Below, piece by piece: positions 24,562 to 32,836 of a stretch of 64,000 bases of DNA. The stretch spans positions 124,001 to 188,000 of the forward strand of contig NZ_JAKWBE010000015.1 in assembly GCF_022513565.1 (NCBI RefSeq). Direction: 5' to 3'. The position numbers were made by a program, and so were the translations under genes. Each line of letters begins with the position of its first letter. The first letter of the stretch is position 1. The notes under the pieces were generated by a model. It was given only the letters and a program-made list of their open reading frames with translations. It searched no databases and was not told where the DNA came from. The DNA is from Streptomyces gilvus. Its GTDB lineage: Bacteria; Actinomycetota; Actinomycetes; Streptomycetales; Streptomycetaceae.

Positions 24562-25266
24562 ATGGACGTCGTCGGGGGCGGAGTCGAGCGGGAGTACCGC
24601 AGACGGGCGGGACTTCCGTGGCAGTACCTGGGGCTGCTGGTGATGATGGTCATGGCCGCCTCCCACACGGGCCCGCCCGAGTGGGGCCGATGGCTGTTCG
24701 TCACGCTCACGGCGCTCACTCTCGCGCGCGTCGGCCTGGAGCAGTTCCGAGCCCACACCCGCGTCACCGACGCCGGAATCACCGCGCAGAGGGCGCTGCG
24801 CTCCCGTACCTGGGCCTGGGCTGAGGTGTACGACATCCGGGTCGAGCACGATCCGCGGGGCAACGGCCGGTCCGCTCCCCAATGGCTCGCTTATCTCTAC
24901 GACTTCGAGGGCCGCCGTTTCCGGCTTCCGCATCTGGACGACCGGCAGGTGGAGGACCCGTACGCCGAGGTCTCCGCGCTGTGCCTGGCCGCCGCCCCGC
25001 ACCGCAGCCTCGGTTGGGAACGGCAGCCGCGGGTCGAGGACCTGATCCGGCACCGGGCCGCCCGGCGCAAGGGATGGAGCTGGGGGTTCAACGGCGCGCT
25101 GCTCGTGCTGCTCGCGATGTTCGTCTTCACCGTCTGGCAGGCCGGCACGGGCAGGCCGGAGCACGAGTTCCTGGAGCTGGTGTGCGTACCGCTGGTCGCC
25201 CTGGTCGCGCTCGGCGCCCTGTTCTCCTGGTACTGGGTCCACCGCATCCCGCCCACCACCAGCTGA
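24562..25266 (+). CDS. Membrane protein with a PH-like domain
   Basis: About 234 residues. Two close membrane helices near the N-terminus (LGLLVMMVMAAS and WLFVTLTALTLARV), a bacterial PH-like stretch (TRVTDAGITAQRALRSRTWAWAEVYDIRVE ... RRFRLPHLD), and two more helices at the end. This PH-like sequence (external strand, Trp-Ala-Trp turn) is common in actinobacterial membrane proteins of unknown role. I chose ATG 24562 because GGAGG lies eight bases upstream. It converges on the ABC exporter gene. Confidence 0.72.
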   Translation: MDVVGGGVEREYRRRAGLPWQYLGLLVMMVMAASHTGPPEWGRWLFVTLTALTLARVGLEQFRAHTRVTDAGITAQRALRSRTWAWAEVYDIRVEHDPRGNGRSAPQWLAYLYDFEGRRFRLPHLDDRQVEDPYAEVSALCLAAAPHRSLGWERQPRVEDLIRHRAARRKGWSWGFNGALLVLLAMFVFTVWQAGTGRPEHEFLELVCVPLVALVALGALFSWYWVHRIPPTTS

Positions 25267-25272
25267 GGGCCC

Positions 25273-27057
25273 CTACCACCTGAGGATCATCGTCTCGTCC
25301 ACTGCCGGCGGCACGTCCGCCACCGCGTCCGGCAGCGGCTCGGCGAGCGCCGCGTAGGTGCCGCCGCGGGCGAGGAGTTCGGTGTGGGTGCCGGTCTCCA
25401 CCAGGCGTCCCCGGTCGACGACCAGGATCCGGTCCGCGTCGGGGGCGAGGCTCAGATCGTGGGTGATCATGATGGTCGTGCGGCCCGCCATCAGTTTGCG
25501 CAGTGGCTGGACGACCTGGCGGGCGGCCACCGCGTCCAGGCCCGCCGTCGGCTCGTCCAGGACGAGGACCGGGGCGGCGCGCAGCATGGCGCGGGCGATG
25601 GCGATGCGCTGGAGCTGGCCGCCGGACAGGGCGGCGGTGCCGGGCGCGATGGGGGTGTCGTAGCCCTCGGGGAGCGCGGTGATGAAGTTGTGGGCCGCCG
25701 CTTCCCGCGCCGCCCGCTCGATGTCCTCGTCGCTCGCGCCGGGGCGTCCGCAGGCGATGTTCTCGCGGATCGTGCCGTTGAGGATGAGGGTCTCCTGGGG
25801 AAGCAACGCCACGTTCTCGCGCAGGAATTCGAGGCTCATGTCGGTCAGCGGGACGCCGTCCAGGGTGATCACGCCCTGTGCGGGGTCGTAGAAGCGGGTG
25901 AGCAGCTTGGAGAGGGTGGACTTGCCGGCGCCGCTGGAGCCGGTGACGATCACCAGCTCGCCGGGGCCGGCGCCGAAGCTCACGTCGCGCAGGGAGGCGC
26001 GGCGGGACTCGGGGTAGCGGAAGGAGACGTCGTGGAAGCCGACCCAGCCGCGTACCGGCCAGGCGGCGGCCGGTTCGGCGGGGTCGGTGACGGCGGGCCG
26101 GGTGTCCAGGATCTCGTTCAGCCGCTCGGCGCCCGCGGTGGCCGCGGTGAGGGTGAGGCCGAGCTGGCCGAGGCTGCGGACCGGCGGATAGAGGTAGCCG
26201 ATGAACGCGGCGAAGGCGAGGAGCTGACCGAGGGTCATCCGCCCGGCGGCGATCTCCCAGACGCCGAGGCCGATCACCGCGAGGACGCACAGCGTCTCGA
26301 CGACCTCGACGAACTGCTCGTACATCTCGCTCAGCCGGGCGCCCCGGACACTGGCGCTCATCCAGGCGCGGGCCTCCCGGTCGAGCCGCTGCTCCTCGTC
26401 GGCGCGGCGGTTGTAGGCCTGGGTGAGCACGATGTTGCCCAGTGACTCCTCGACGACCGAGGTGATGGCTCCGTCGGCGACCCTCTCGTCCTGCGAGGCC
26501 GTTCTGATGCGGCCGGAGAAGCGGCGGGCGGCGAGCAGGAAGAGGGGCGCGAGGACGAAGGTGGCCAGCGCCAGGTCCCAGCGCAGATAGAGGGCCGCGG
26601 AGGCGTAGAAGACTGCCGAGAAGGCGGCGGAGACGGTGCCGACGACCCCGGAGACGACCATCTGCTCGATGGCCTCGACGTCACCGGTGAGGCGTTCCAC
26701 CAGGTCGCCCTGGCGGTGCCGCTGGAAGAAGTGCGGGGGCAGGTCCTGGACGTGCCGGAAGACCGTGGCCCGGAGCCGCAGGACGAATCTCTCGGCGGTC
26801 CAGGTGGCGAGCGAGTTGCCGAGGTAGCCGACGAGCGCGCCGAGCGCGGCCACGCCCAGCCAGGCGCCGGCCGGTCCCCAGAAGGCGGAGAGCGAGCCGG
26901 CCTTCAGGGCGTTGTCGGTGAGCTGGGCGAACAGCAGGATCGAGGCGGTCTCGGCGAGCGCGGAGACCACCACGCAGGCGATGATCACCACCAGCCATCT
27001 GCGGTCGCCGCGGGTCAGCGGCCAGAACCTGCGGAAGGCCTGACGGACTTCCCTCAT
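25273..27057 (-). CDS. ABC exporter, fused permease and ATPase
   Basis: A 594-residue half-transporter. The six-helix export domain occupies about residues 1-325 and the ATPase the rest. It has Walker A GSSGAGKST, signature LSGGQLQRIAIARAM and Walker B VLVLDEPTAGLD, plus the H-loop in ITHD. It works as a homodimer in the membrane. There is no N-terminal C39 peptidase domain, so it would not process a double-glycine leader itself. Two small basic peptide genes lie just upstream on the same strand (27498-27151), and the gap to the second is 93 bases, so the peptides are plausible export substrates. Otherwise it could be a drug or lipid exporter. Confidence 0.85.
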   Translation of the reverse strand: MREVRQAFRRFWPLTRGDRRWLVVIIACVVVSALAETASILLFAQLTDNALKAGSLSAFWGPAGAWLGVAALGALVGYLGNSLATWTAERFVLRLRATVFRHVQDLPPHFFQRHRQGDLVERLTGDVEAIEQMVVSGVVGTVSAAFSAVFYASAALYLRWDLALATFVLAPLFLLAARRFSGRIRTASQDERVADGAITSVVEESLGNIVLTQAYNRRADEEQRLDREARAWMSASVRGARLSEMYEQFVEVVETLCVLAVIGLGVWEIAAGRMTLGQLLAFAAFIGYLYPPVRSLGQLGLTLTAATAGAERLNEILDTRPAVTDPAEPAAAWPVRGWVGFHDVSFRYPESRRASLRDVSFGAGPGELVIVTGSSGAGKSTLSKLLTRFYDPAQGVITLDGVPLTDMSLEFLRENVALLPQETLILNGTIRENIACGRPGASDEDIERAAREAAAHNFITALPEGYDTPIAPGTAALSGGQLQRIAIARAMLRAAPVLVLDEPTAGLDAVAARQVVQPLRKLMAGRTTIMITHDLSLAPDADRILVVDRGRLVETGTHTELLARGGTYAALAEPLPDAVADVPPAVDETMILRW

Positions 27058-27150
27058 CGTCGACTCCCTTGTTGTGCTGCGGACATGGCCGAGGCGGGGC
27101 CCCGGCGCGAGACTCGCTCGCTAACCGGTGACCCCGCCTCCTGGTGTGCC

Positions 27151-27279
27151 TCAGCCCTTGTGGTCGATCGGGCGGCGCTTCGGAGCGTGCTTCTTCGGCG
27201 CGGGCTTCTTGCCGAGGGGCTTCGGGGCCGGGGCGGGCTTGCGGGGCTTGCGGACGGGGGCGATCTTGTGGAAGCTCAT
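27151..27279 (-). CDS. Lys/Pro/His-rich small peptide B (42 aa), upstream of the ABC exporter
   Basis: A 42-residue, highly basic peptide starting MSFHKIAPVRKPRKPAPAPK and ending HAPKRRPIDHKG. AAAGGGA precedes ATG 27279. It is a paralogue of the 39-residue peptide at 27379-27498: both share the head MSF-x-KIAPV and the core KKHAPK/APKRRPI, with a variable middle. It has no signal peptide, no double glycine, no Cys, and about one third Lys/Arg. It might be an exported cationic peptide, a modified-peptide precursor, or a nucleic acid-binding protein. I know no family for it. Confidence 0.7.
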   Translation of the reverse strand: MSFHKIAPVRKPRKPAPAPKPLGKKPAPKKHAPKRRPIDHKG

Positions 27280-27378
27280 GGGGGTGTCCCTTTCCGTGGA
27301 ATTCTCTGTCACCGGTCTGCAACAGTTCTTCTACCGATCTGCTGCAATTACATTTGATTTACGTGTGTGAATTCTGCG

Positions 27379-27498
27379 TCAGTGCTTGTCGCCGATGGGT
27401 CGACGCTTCGGGGCCGGCTTCTTCGGAGCGTGCTTCTTCCCGGCCGGGGCGGGCTTGCAGTGGGCCTTCTTCACCGGGGCGATCTTGCGGAAGCTCAT
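27379..27498 (-). CDS. Lys/Pro/His-rich small peptide A (39 aa), first gene of the exporter cluster
   Basis: A 39-residue peptide starting MSFRKIAPVKKAHCKPAPAG and ending APKRRPIGDKH. The ribosome binding site AAGGAG is six bases ahead of ATG 27498. It is clearly related to the 42-residue peptide downstream; unlike it, it has one Cys (residue 14). It is dominated by Lys, Pro, Ala and His with no hydrophobic segment. The DNA around the two genes (27300-27380, 27500-27670) is unusually A+T-rich for this genome, which may mark promoters or acquired DNA. The role is unknown; the nearby ABC exporter suggests secretion. Confidence 0.72.
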   Translation of the reverse strand: MSFRKIAPVKKAHCKPAPAGKKHAPKKPAPKRRPIGDKH

Positions 27499-27669
27499 GG
27501 TGTTCTCCTTGGTTCTCGGTGTCGTTCGCGCTGTTCGCTTTCGACATGGAAAACATTACTGGATTCCAGGGCCCGAAAAAGCCAATTCCACTGAGAGCTT
27601 CCTGAGTCATTGCTGTGGATGATTCTCAGGTAGTTTTCGGAACTGAACCGGTGCTTACACAGAATTTAA

Positions 27670-27702
27670 AAGGGACCCGGCGCCGATGGCACCGGGTCCC
27701 TT
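27670..27702 (-). terminator. Intrinsic terminator of the 5'-nucleotidase gene
   Basis: On the minus strand AAGGGACCCGG pairs with CCGGGTCCCTT, extended by GCC/GGC inside, and is followed by TTTTAAATT. It lies 19 bases after the nucleotidase stop and insulates the peptide-exporter cluster. This is a textbook Rho-independent signal. Confidence 0.88.
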
Positions 27703-27720
27703 GAGGGGGCAAGCCCTCTG

Positions 27721-29520
27721 TCACTGCACGATCGTGATCCGGTTCGCCACCGGCGGCGCGATCGGGTTCGCCGGCGAGGAGTTCGCCGTCAGGTACTTCT
27801 CCAGGGCCGTCAGGTCGTCCGTGCCGACCAGGTCGTTCGTGCCCTGCCCCAGCGTGGTGAAGCCGTCGCCGCCGCCCGCGAGGAAGCTGTTGGTGGCGAT
27901 CCGGTAGGTGGCGGCCGGGTCGACGGCGGCGCCGTTCAGCCTGATGGAGTCCGTGACGACACGGTCCGCGCCGGTCTTCGTCAGGTCGAGGGTGTACGTC
28001 AGGCTCGCCGACGGCTGCAGGACCTTCGGGGCGGCGGTGTTGGCGCCGCTCACCTGCTCCTTGAGCACCTGGATCAGCTGGGCGCCCGTGAAGTCCTGCA
28101 GGTTCACGGTGTTGGAGAACGGCTGCACCGTGAAGCCCTCGGCGTAGGTCACCACGCCGTCGCCCTCACTGCCCTTCGCCGCGTAGGTCAGCCCGGCGCG
28201 CACCCCGCCCGGGTTCATCAGCGCGAGGTCGGTCCCCGGGTCCAGCTCCCTGCCGTACGCGAGCTGCGCGTCCGCGATCAGGTCGCCCATCGGGGACTCG
28301 GTACCGGCGTTGGGCACGTCGGCGGAGATGTACCCGATCGCGCGGTTGCCGATGGGAGCGGCCAGCGTGTTCCACCGGGCGATCAGCCGGGTCATGTCCG
28401 ACGCCTTGGGCACGGTCCGGGTGACCACGTGGTTCGCCGACTTCACCGACGTACGGGCGATGTCCCCGGTGAAGCGGTCGTAGGTGAGCGTGGTGTCCGT
28501 GTAGAGACGGCCGAAGGACGCGGCCGAGGTGACCATGCGGGGCTTGCCCGACGGGTCCGGGATCGTGCAGACGTACGCGTTGTGGGTGTGGCCGGTGACC
28601 AGGGCGTCCACCGCCGGCGTGATGTTCTTGGCGATGTCGACGATCGGGCCGGAGATGCCGCTGCCCGCGCCTGCGGAGTCGCAGTCGTAGTTGTACGCCC
28701 CGGAGGCCGGGAAGCCGCCCTCGTGGATGAGGGCGACGATCGACTTCACGCCCTGCGCCTGGAGCACGCGCGCGTACTTGTTGATCGTCTCGACCTCGTC
28801 CTTGAACTTCAGGCCCTTGACGCCCTCGGCGGAGACCACACCGGGGGTGTCCTCCAGGGTCACGCCGATGAAGCCGATCTTGACGTCCTTCTTCTTCCAC
28901 ACCCAGTAGGGCTTGAGGATCGGCCTGTTCGTCTTCTCGTCGAGGACGTTGGCGGCGAGGTAGGGGAAGTCGGCGCCCTCGAACTTCTTGTCCGTGTAGC
29001 AGCCGTCGGTGGGGTGACAGCCGCCGTTCTGCAGCCGGGCCAGTTCCTTCGCGCCCTCGTCGAACTCGTGGTTGCCGACCGAAGTGACGTCCAGGTCGAG
29101 CTGGTTGAGCGCCTCGATGGTGGGCTCGTCGTGGAAGAGGCCCGAGATCAGCGGCGAGGCGCCGACCATGTCGCCGCCGGCCGCGGTGACGGAGTACGGG
29201 TGGCCCTTGCGGGCCTCGCGCAGATGGGTCGCGAGGTACTCGACGCCGCCCGCGTCGATGGTCTTCGTCGTACCGTCCGCCTGGAGTTCGCTCACCCGGC
29301 CCGAAGAGCCGGACGGGGGCTCCAGGTTGCCGTGCAGGTCGTTGAAGGACAGCAGCTGGACGTCCTGGTAGCGGCCCGGCAGATGGCCGTGGCCCTTGGA
29401 CTCGTGCGCCTCGGCCGGCAGCGCGGCGGCGAGGGCACCGGCGGTGGCGAGAGCGGCGGCCGCGGCCAGCAGACGGTAGCTGTGTCTGCGGCTCCGGTAC
29501 GGCTGGGAAGTGGCTGGCAT
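27721..29520 (-). CDS. Secreted 5'-nucleotidase / metallophosphatase
   Basis: A 599-residue exported enzyme. The signal peptide (about 1-38) ends near PAEAHES. The metallophosphatase domain has LLSFNDLHGNLE, GNHEFDEG and GHTHNAYVC, the residues that hold the two metal ions. The C-terminal 5'-nucleotidase domain carries the substrate-binding part (MNPGGVRAGL, YAEGFTVQPFSNTV). It would release phosphate and nucleoside from extracellular nucleotides. AGGGGGG precedes ATG 29520. A strong terminator follows. No PHO box was seen upstream. Confidence 0.9.
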   Translation of the reverse strand: MPATSQPYRSRRHSYRLLAAAAALATAGALAAALPAEAHESKGHGHLPGRYQDVQLLSFNDLHGNLEPPSGSSGRVSELQADGTTKTIDAGGVEYLATHLREARKGHPYSVTAAGGDMVGASPLISGLFHDEPTIEALNQLDLDVTSVGNHEFDEGAKELARLQNGGCHPTDGCYTDKKFEGADFPYLAANVLDEKTNRPILKPYWVWKKKDVKIGFIGVTLEDTPGVVSAEGVKGLKFKDEVETINKYARVLQAQGVKSIVALIHEGGFPASGAYNYDCDSAGAGSGISGPIVDIAKNITPAVDALVTGHTHNAYVCTIPDPSGKPRMVTSAASFGRLYTDTTLTYDRFTGDIARTSVKSANHVVTRTVPKASDMTRLIARWNTLAAPIGNRAIGYISADVPNAGTESPMGDLIADAQLAYGRELDPGTDLALMNPGGVRAGLTYAAKGSEGDGVVTYAEGFTVQPFSNTVNLQDFTGAQLIQVLKEQVSGANTAAPKVLQPSASLTYTLDLTKTGADRVVTDSIRLNGAAVDPAATYRIATNSFLAGGGDGFTTLGQGTNDLVGTDDLTALEKYLTANSSPANPIAPPVANRITIVQ

Positions 29521-29708
29521 GCGCCCCCCTGTGGGTCTGCTGAGGATGGCCCGTCCGGCGCAGCCTAGGGTCAACGCGCGTAGCGCGACAGGGGGCTCTT
29601 GGTTACATCCTGGTTTCCCTTTGCCCTCCGCTTGCCCTCCCCTTTGCCTCGACGTCCCCTTCGCCCTCTGCCCCCACTTTGCCGCGCCGTCCCCTTACCC
29701 TCGTACGC

Positions 29709-30635
29709 ATGACCAGCGACGACACCGCACGCGCGGGCCGGGCCCGCTCCATCGAGACCCATCCCGCGCTCACGCCCGGGCAGATCGAGTCCGTGCTCGA
29801 CCTGCTGGCGGAGGCCGCGCGGTACGACGGCCAGCAGGCGGTGTCCGAACAGGGCCGGCTGCAACTGCGCGGCGGAGAGCGCGAGGGCGTCTCCCATCTG
29901 CTGCTCACCTCCGGGGACCAACTCGTCGGCTACGCCCAGCTGGAGGACACCGACCCGGTGGAGGCACCGGCCGCCGAACTGGTCGTGCACCCCGCCCACC
30001 GGGGCCAGGGCCACGGACGCGCCCTCGGTTCGGCACTGCTCGCCGCCTCCGGCAAGCGGCTGCGGGTGTGGGCCCACGGCGGCCACTCGGCGGCCCGCCA
30101 TCTCGCGCAGGTCCTCGGCCTGGCCCTCTTCCGCGAACTGCGGCAGATGCGGCGGCCGTTGACCGACCTGAACCTGCCCGAACCGGTGCTACCGCCGGAC
30201 GTGACCGTCCGTGCCTTCGTGCCCGGGCAGGACGACACGGCATGGCTCGCGGTGAACGCCGCCGCCTTCGCCCACCACCCCGAACAGGGCTCGCTGACCC
30301 AGCGCGACCTCGACGACCGCAAGGCCGAACCGTGGTTCGACCCGGCCGGCTTCTTCCTCGCCTTCCGCGGCGACGAACTCGTCGGCTTCCACTGGACGAA
30401 GGTCCACGCGACGGAGGGCCTCGGCGAGGTGTACGTGCTGGGGGTGCGCCCCGGTGTGCAGGGCGGCGGACTCGGCAAGGCGCTGACCACGATCGGCCTG
30501 CGGCACCTGGCGGCACAGGAGTTGCCGACGGCGATGCTGTACGTCGACGCCGACAACAAGGCGGCGGTCTCGGTCTACGAGCGACTGGGCTTCACGACGT
30601 ACGAGACGGATCTGATGTACCGCACGGAGACGTGA
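29709..30635 (+). CDS. mshD: Mycothiol synthase (MshD)
   Basis: A 308-residue double-GNAT enzyme that acetylates Cys-GlcN-Ins with acetyl-CoA, the last step of mycothiol synthesis, in the cytoplasm. The N-terminal GNAT half holds VVHPAHRGQGHGRALGSALL. The C-terminal catalytic half holds EVYVLGVRPGVQGGGLGKALT and ends with LYVDADNKAAVSVYERLGFTTYETDLMY. The middle segment AAAFAHHPEQGSLTQRDLDDR is typical of MshD. ATG 29709 fits the family length. Mycothiol confirms an actinobacterial host. Confidence 0.92.
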   Translation: MTSDDTARAGRARSIETHPALTPGQIESVLDLLAEAARYDGQQAVSEQGRLQLRGGEREGVSHLLLTSGDQLVGYAQLEDTDPVEAPAAELVVHPAHRGQGHGRALGSALLAASGKRLRVWAHGGHSAARHLAQVLGLALFRELRQMRRPLTDLNLPEPVLPPDVTVRAFVPGQDDTAWLAVNAAAFAHHPEQGSLTQRDLDDRKAEPWFDPAGFFLAFRGDELVGFHWTKVHATEGLGEVYVLGVRPGVQGGGLGKALTTIGLRHLAAQELPTAMLYVDADNKAAVSVYERLGFTTYETDLMYRTET

Positions 30636-30653
30636 AACCCAGCGGGCCCGTGC

Positions 30654-31322
30654 TCAGACGCCGGACGGGCTGAGCGTGCGTGACCGCCGTCCGATGCGCA
30701 TCCTGCGCACCGGCTCGGGCAGACATGCCACCAGCGTCACCACCGCCCCCGCCAGCAGCCACGCCCACCGTTCGTGTGCCGCGTGCCAGTTGCTGTCCTG
30801 GGGCCACACGAACAGTTTCCAGCCGGCGGGGAGCAGGTGGGGGGTCACCACCGCCGTGAGGAGGTAGGCCGCCGCCACCGAGGGGCCGGGGCGGGGCTCG
30901 TTCGTCCAGCGGAGCGCGACCGCGCCGGCCAGCAGGGCCAGTACGCAGGCCGCCGCCGCCTCCAGGGTGACGTCGCCCACCGGGGGCCGTACGTCCGAGG
31001 GGACCAGGAGGACGACCGCCGTCCACCACAGCGCGGTGAGCGGGGTGACAAGGGCGATCCGCAGACCGGTGCGCAGGGCGCGCCGGGTCGGCACCGTGGC
31101 CGTCGTGTGGCGGGCCGGGTCGTCCAGGAGGAAGGTCAGGCCCAGCGCGTGGGCGAGGACGGCGGCGCGGAGCAGGGTGAGCGCGGGCCAGCCGTTGGCG
31201 TCGCCCCCGCCCCACCGCAGCGCACCGGCCAGCAGCAGCCCGAGGGCCGCCGAGGCCGCCAGCCCCCGCCAGGGCAGGGTCCGCCAGACGGGGAGCGTCA
31301 ACTCCCGGATGGTCAGTCGCAC
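30654..31322 (-). CDS. Membrane protein, last gene of the ECF sigma-ABC operon
   Basis: A 222-residue protein with about six membrane helices (WRGLAASAALGLLLAGALRW, LTLLRAAVLAHALGLTFLL and others). GTG 31322 lies inside the end of the previous gene, with AAGGAG eight bases upstream, so it is translationally coupled. It probably acts as a second membrane subunit of the ABC transporter encoded just upstream. Its last codons are formed by the extragenic repeat at 30655-30673. No recognised family. Confidence 0.75.
   Translation of the reverse strand: MRLTIRELTLPVWRTLPWRGLAASAALGLLLAGALRWGGGDANGWPALTLLRAAVLAHALGLTFLLDDPARHTTATVPTRRALRTGLRIALVTPLTALWWTAVVLLVPSDVRPPVGDVTLEAAAACVLALLAGAVALRWTNEPRPGPSVAAAYLLTAVVTPHLLPAGWKLFVWPQDSNWHAAHERWAWLLAGAVVTLVACLPEPVRRMRIGRRSRTLSPSGV
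30655..30673. repeat. Streptomyces extragenic repeat element (short copy 2)
   Basis: CAGACGCCGGACGGGCTGA, the same core as at 13774-13791 with one change. Here it overlaps the stop and last six codons of the membrane protein gene, so the repeat has supplied the C-terminus LSPSGV. Confidence 0.6.
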
Positions 31323-32836
31323 TTGTCCTGCTCCTTCGGCGCCTTGACACCCAGCAGCTCCGCCGCTCGCGCGCTCGTGACCTTCGGTGTCGTCAGTTCG
31401 GCCCAGTGGGACTTCACCTTCGCGGCCACGGACTCCCGTGGCTGGTCGAGGAGTTCGCGTACGACGGAGGTCTGGCCGGACGTCATGTTCATCGGGTTGG
31501 TCGGCGAGAGGACGATCGCCGAGCCGGTCACGCTGTCGTCGAGGCGGACGTTGCTCAGCGACTTCACGGGGTCGGGCAGCCAGTTCAGGGCGAGCCACAT
31601 GATGGTGACCATGCGGCCGTCGCACAGCCCGCTCGTCGCCTTCTCGCTGCCGGTGACCAGCACGGACGACACGGCGGCGGAGAACTCGGGGACACGCGGG
31701 CCGCCCCAGCCGGTGCCGACGGTGACCTGGTGCGGGTTGGCCGAGGGGTCGATCGCGCCGTCGGACGCGAGTCCGTCGGTGGCGTAGACGCGCTGGCGGA
31801 CGAGGACCGGCTGGGTGCGCGCGCTGCCGCCGGCCGAGGAGCGGACGTGGTCCACCACGGACGCCCAGGTGGCCGTGCGCGGCTTCCACTCCGGGAAGGC
31901 GCAGTACGTCGACCCGTCCCGCCGCACGCAGACCTGTTGCTTCTCCGGCGCGTTCGTGGCCCGCGCCCGAGCGACCGTCGTACGGTCCGGCAGCGCGCCC
32001 GTCTGGACGATCCCGCCGGTCAGCGCGAGGGCCAGCGCCGCGGCGACGGATCCCATCAGGACCGGGCCACGGCCACCGGCCACGAGGACCGCCACCAGGG
32101 CCACGGTCAGGGCGAGGCCCAGCAGATACAGGGCGTGCCAGGCGGCGGGCCGGTCCATCAGGCCGGAGGGGATCGCGGTGCTGGTGTTCTCGCTCACGAT
32201 CGGCGTCAGCCAGCGCGTGCCCCGCTCGCCGCTGCCCGCGGGGAAGGCCCCGCCGAACAGCAGGAAGAAGAGGAGCACGATCGCGAGCGGCGCCGCGAGG
32301 ACCGACGAGAACAGCCGGGCGAGCAGCACCCCGAACGCGCCGGCCAGCAGCGCCGTCAGCGGTCCGACGAGCAGTTCGCCGACCGAGGCGGTACCGACCG
32401 CACCGGACCCAAGGGCCATCCAGCCGAACTGGGCACCGACGCACACCGCGACGAGCAGCACGACCGGCACCACGGACAGCGCGTGGCCCGCCGTGCGCTG
32501 CCACGGCCGCAGCACCAGCACCGCGAAGTGCCGTTCGGTGTCGCGGCGCGCGGATCGCAGCATCGCCTGGTTGACGCAGACCAGCAGCGCCAGGGCGATC
32601 AGCATCGGCCCTGACTGGGTGGCGCGGTCGGCGTCCTGGAGGGCGGGGTAGCCGTTCTCGAAGTCCGGGGTGCGCCAGACGATCCAGGCGATGTACAGCA
32701 GGAAGGCCAGCAGCATCGGCGCGCGCAGCAGCAGTCGCCGCGCCTCGAAGAGGGCCAGGGCGAGGACGGCCGCCCAGGGGGTGCGCCGGGACTCGGTCCC
32801 GGTGGCCGTCGGGGTCTGTGCCAGGACCGTGCTCAC
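31313..32836 (-). CDS. ABC transporter membrane protein with large external domain
   Basis: A 507-residue protein. GTG 32836 has GGAGG seven bases upstream and overlaps the ATPase stop by four bases. The first 300 residues hold about seven membrane helices (LFEARRLLLRAPMLLAFLLYIAW, LIALALLVCVNQAML and so on). The last 220 or so residues lie outside and contain three or four Cys (QQVCVRRDGSTYCAFPEW, GLCDG, DKCD). It is probably the permease for the ATPase encoded upstream. The ectodomain is unknown and could bind a substrate or process it. Confidence 0.78.
   Translation of the reverse strand: MSTVLAQTPTATGTESRRTPWAAVLALALFEARRLLLRAPMLLAFLLYIAWIVWRTPDFENGYPALQDADRATQSGPMLIALALLVCVNQAMLRSARRDTERHFAVLVLRPWQRTAGHALSVVPVVLLVAVCVGAQFGWMALGSGAVGTASVGELLVGPLTALLAGAFGVLLARLFSSVLAAPLAIVLLFFLLFGGAFPAGSGERGTRWLTPIVSENTSTAIPSGLMDRPAAWHALYLLGLALTVALVAVLVAGGRGPVLMGSVAAALALALTGGIVQTGALPDRTTVARARATNAPEKQQVCVRRDGSTYCAFPEWKPRTATWASVVDHVRSSAGGSARTQPVLVRQRVYATDGLASDGAIDPSANPHQVTVGTGWGGPRVPEFSAAVSSVLVTGSEKATSGLCDGRMVTIMWLALNWLPDPVKSLSNVRLDDSVTGSAIVLSPTNPMNMTSGQTSVVRELLDQPRESVAAKVKSHWAELTTPKVTSARAAELLGVKAPKEQDKCD

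Noticed and set aside
29571..30101. Minus-strand frame antisense to mshD
   Set aside because: Shadow of the mycothiol synthase gene.
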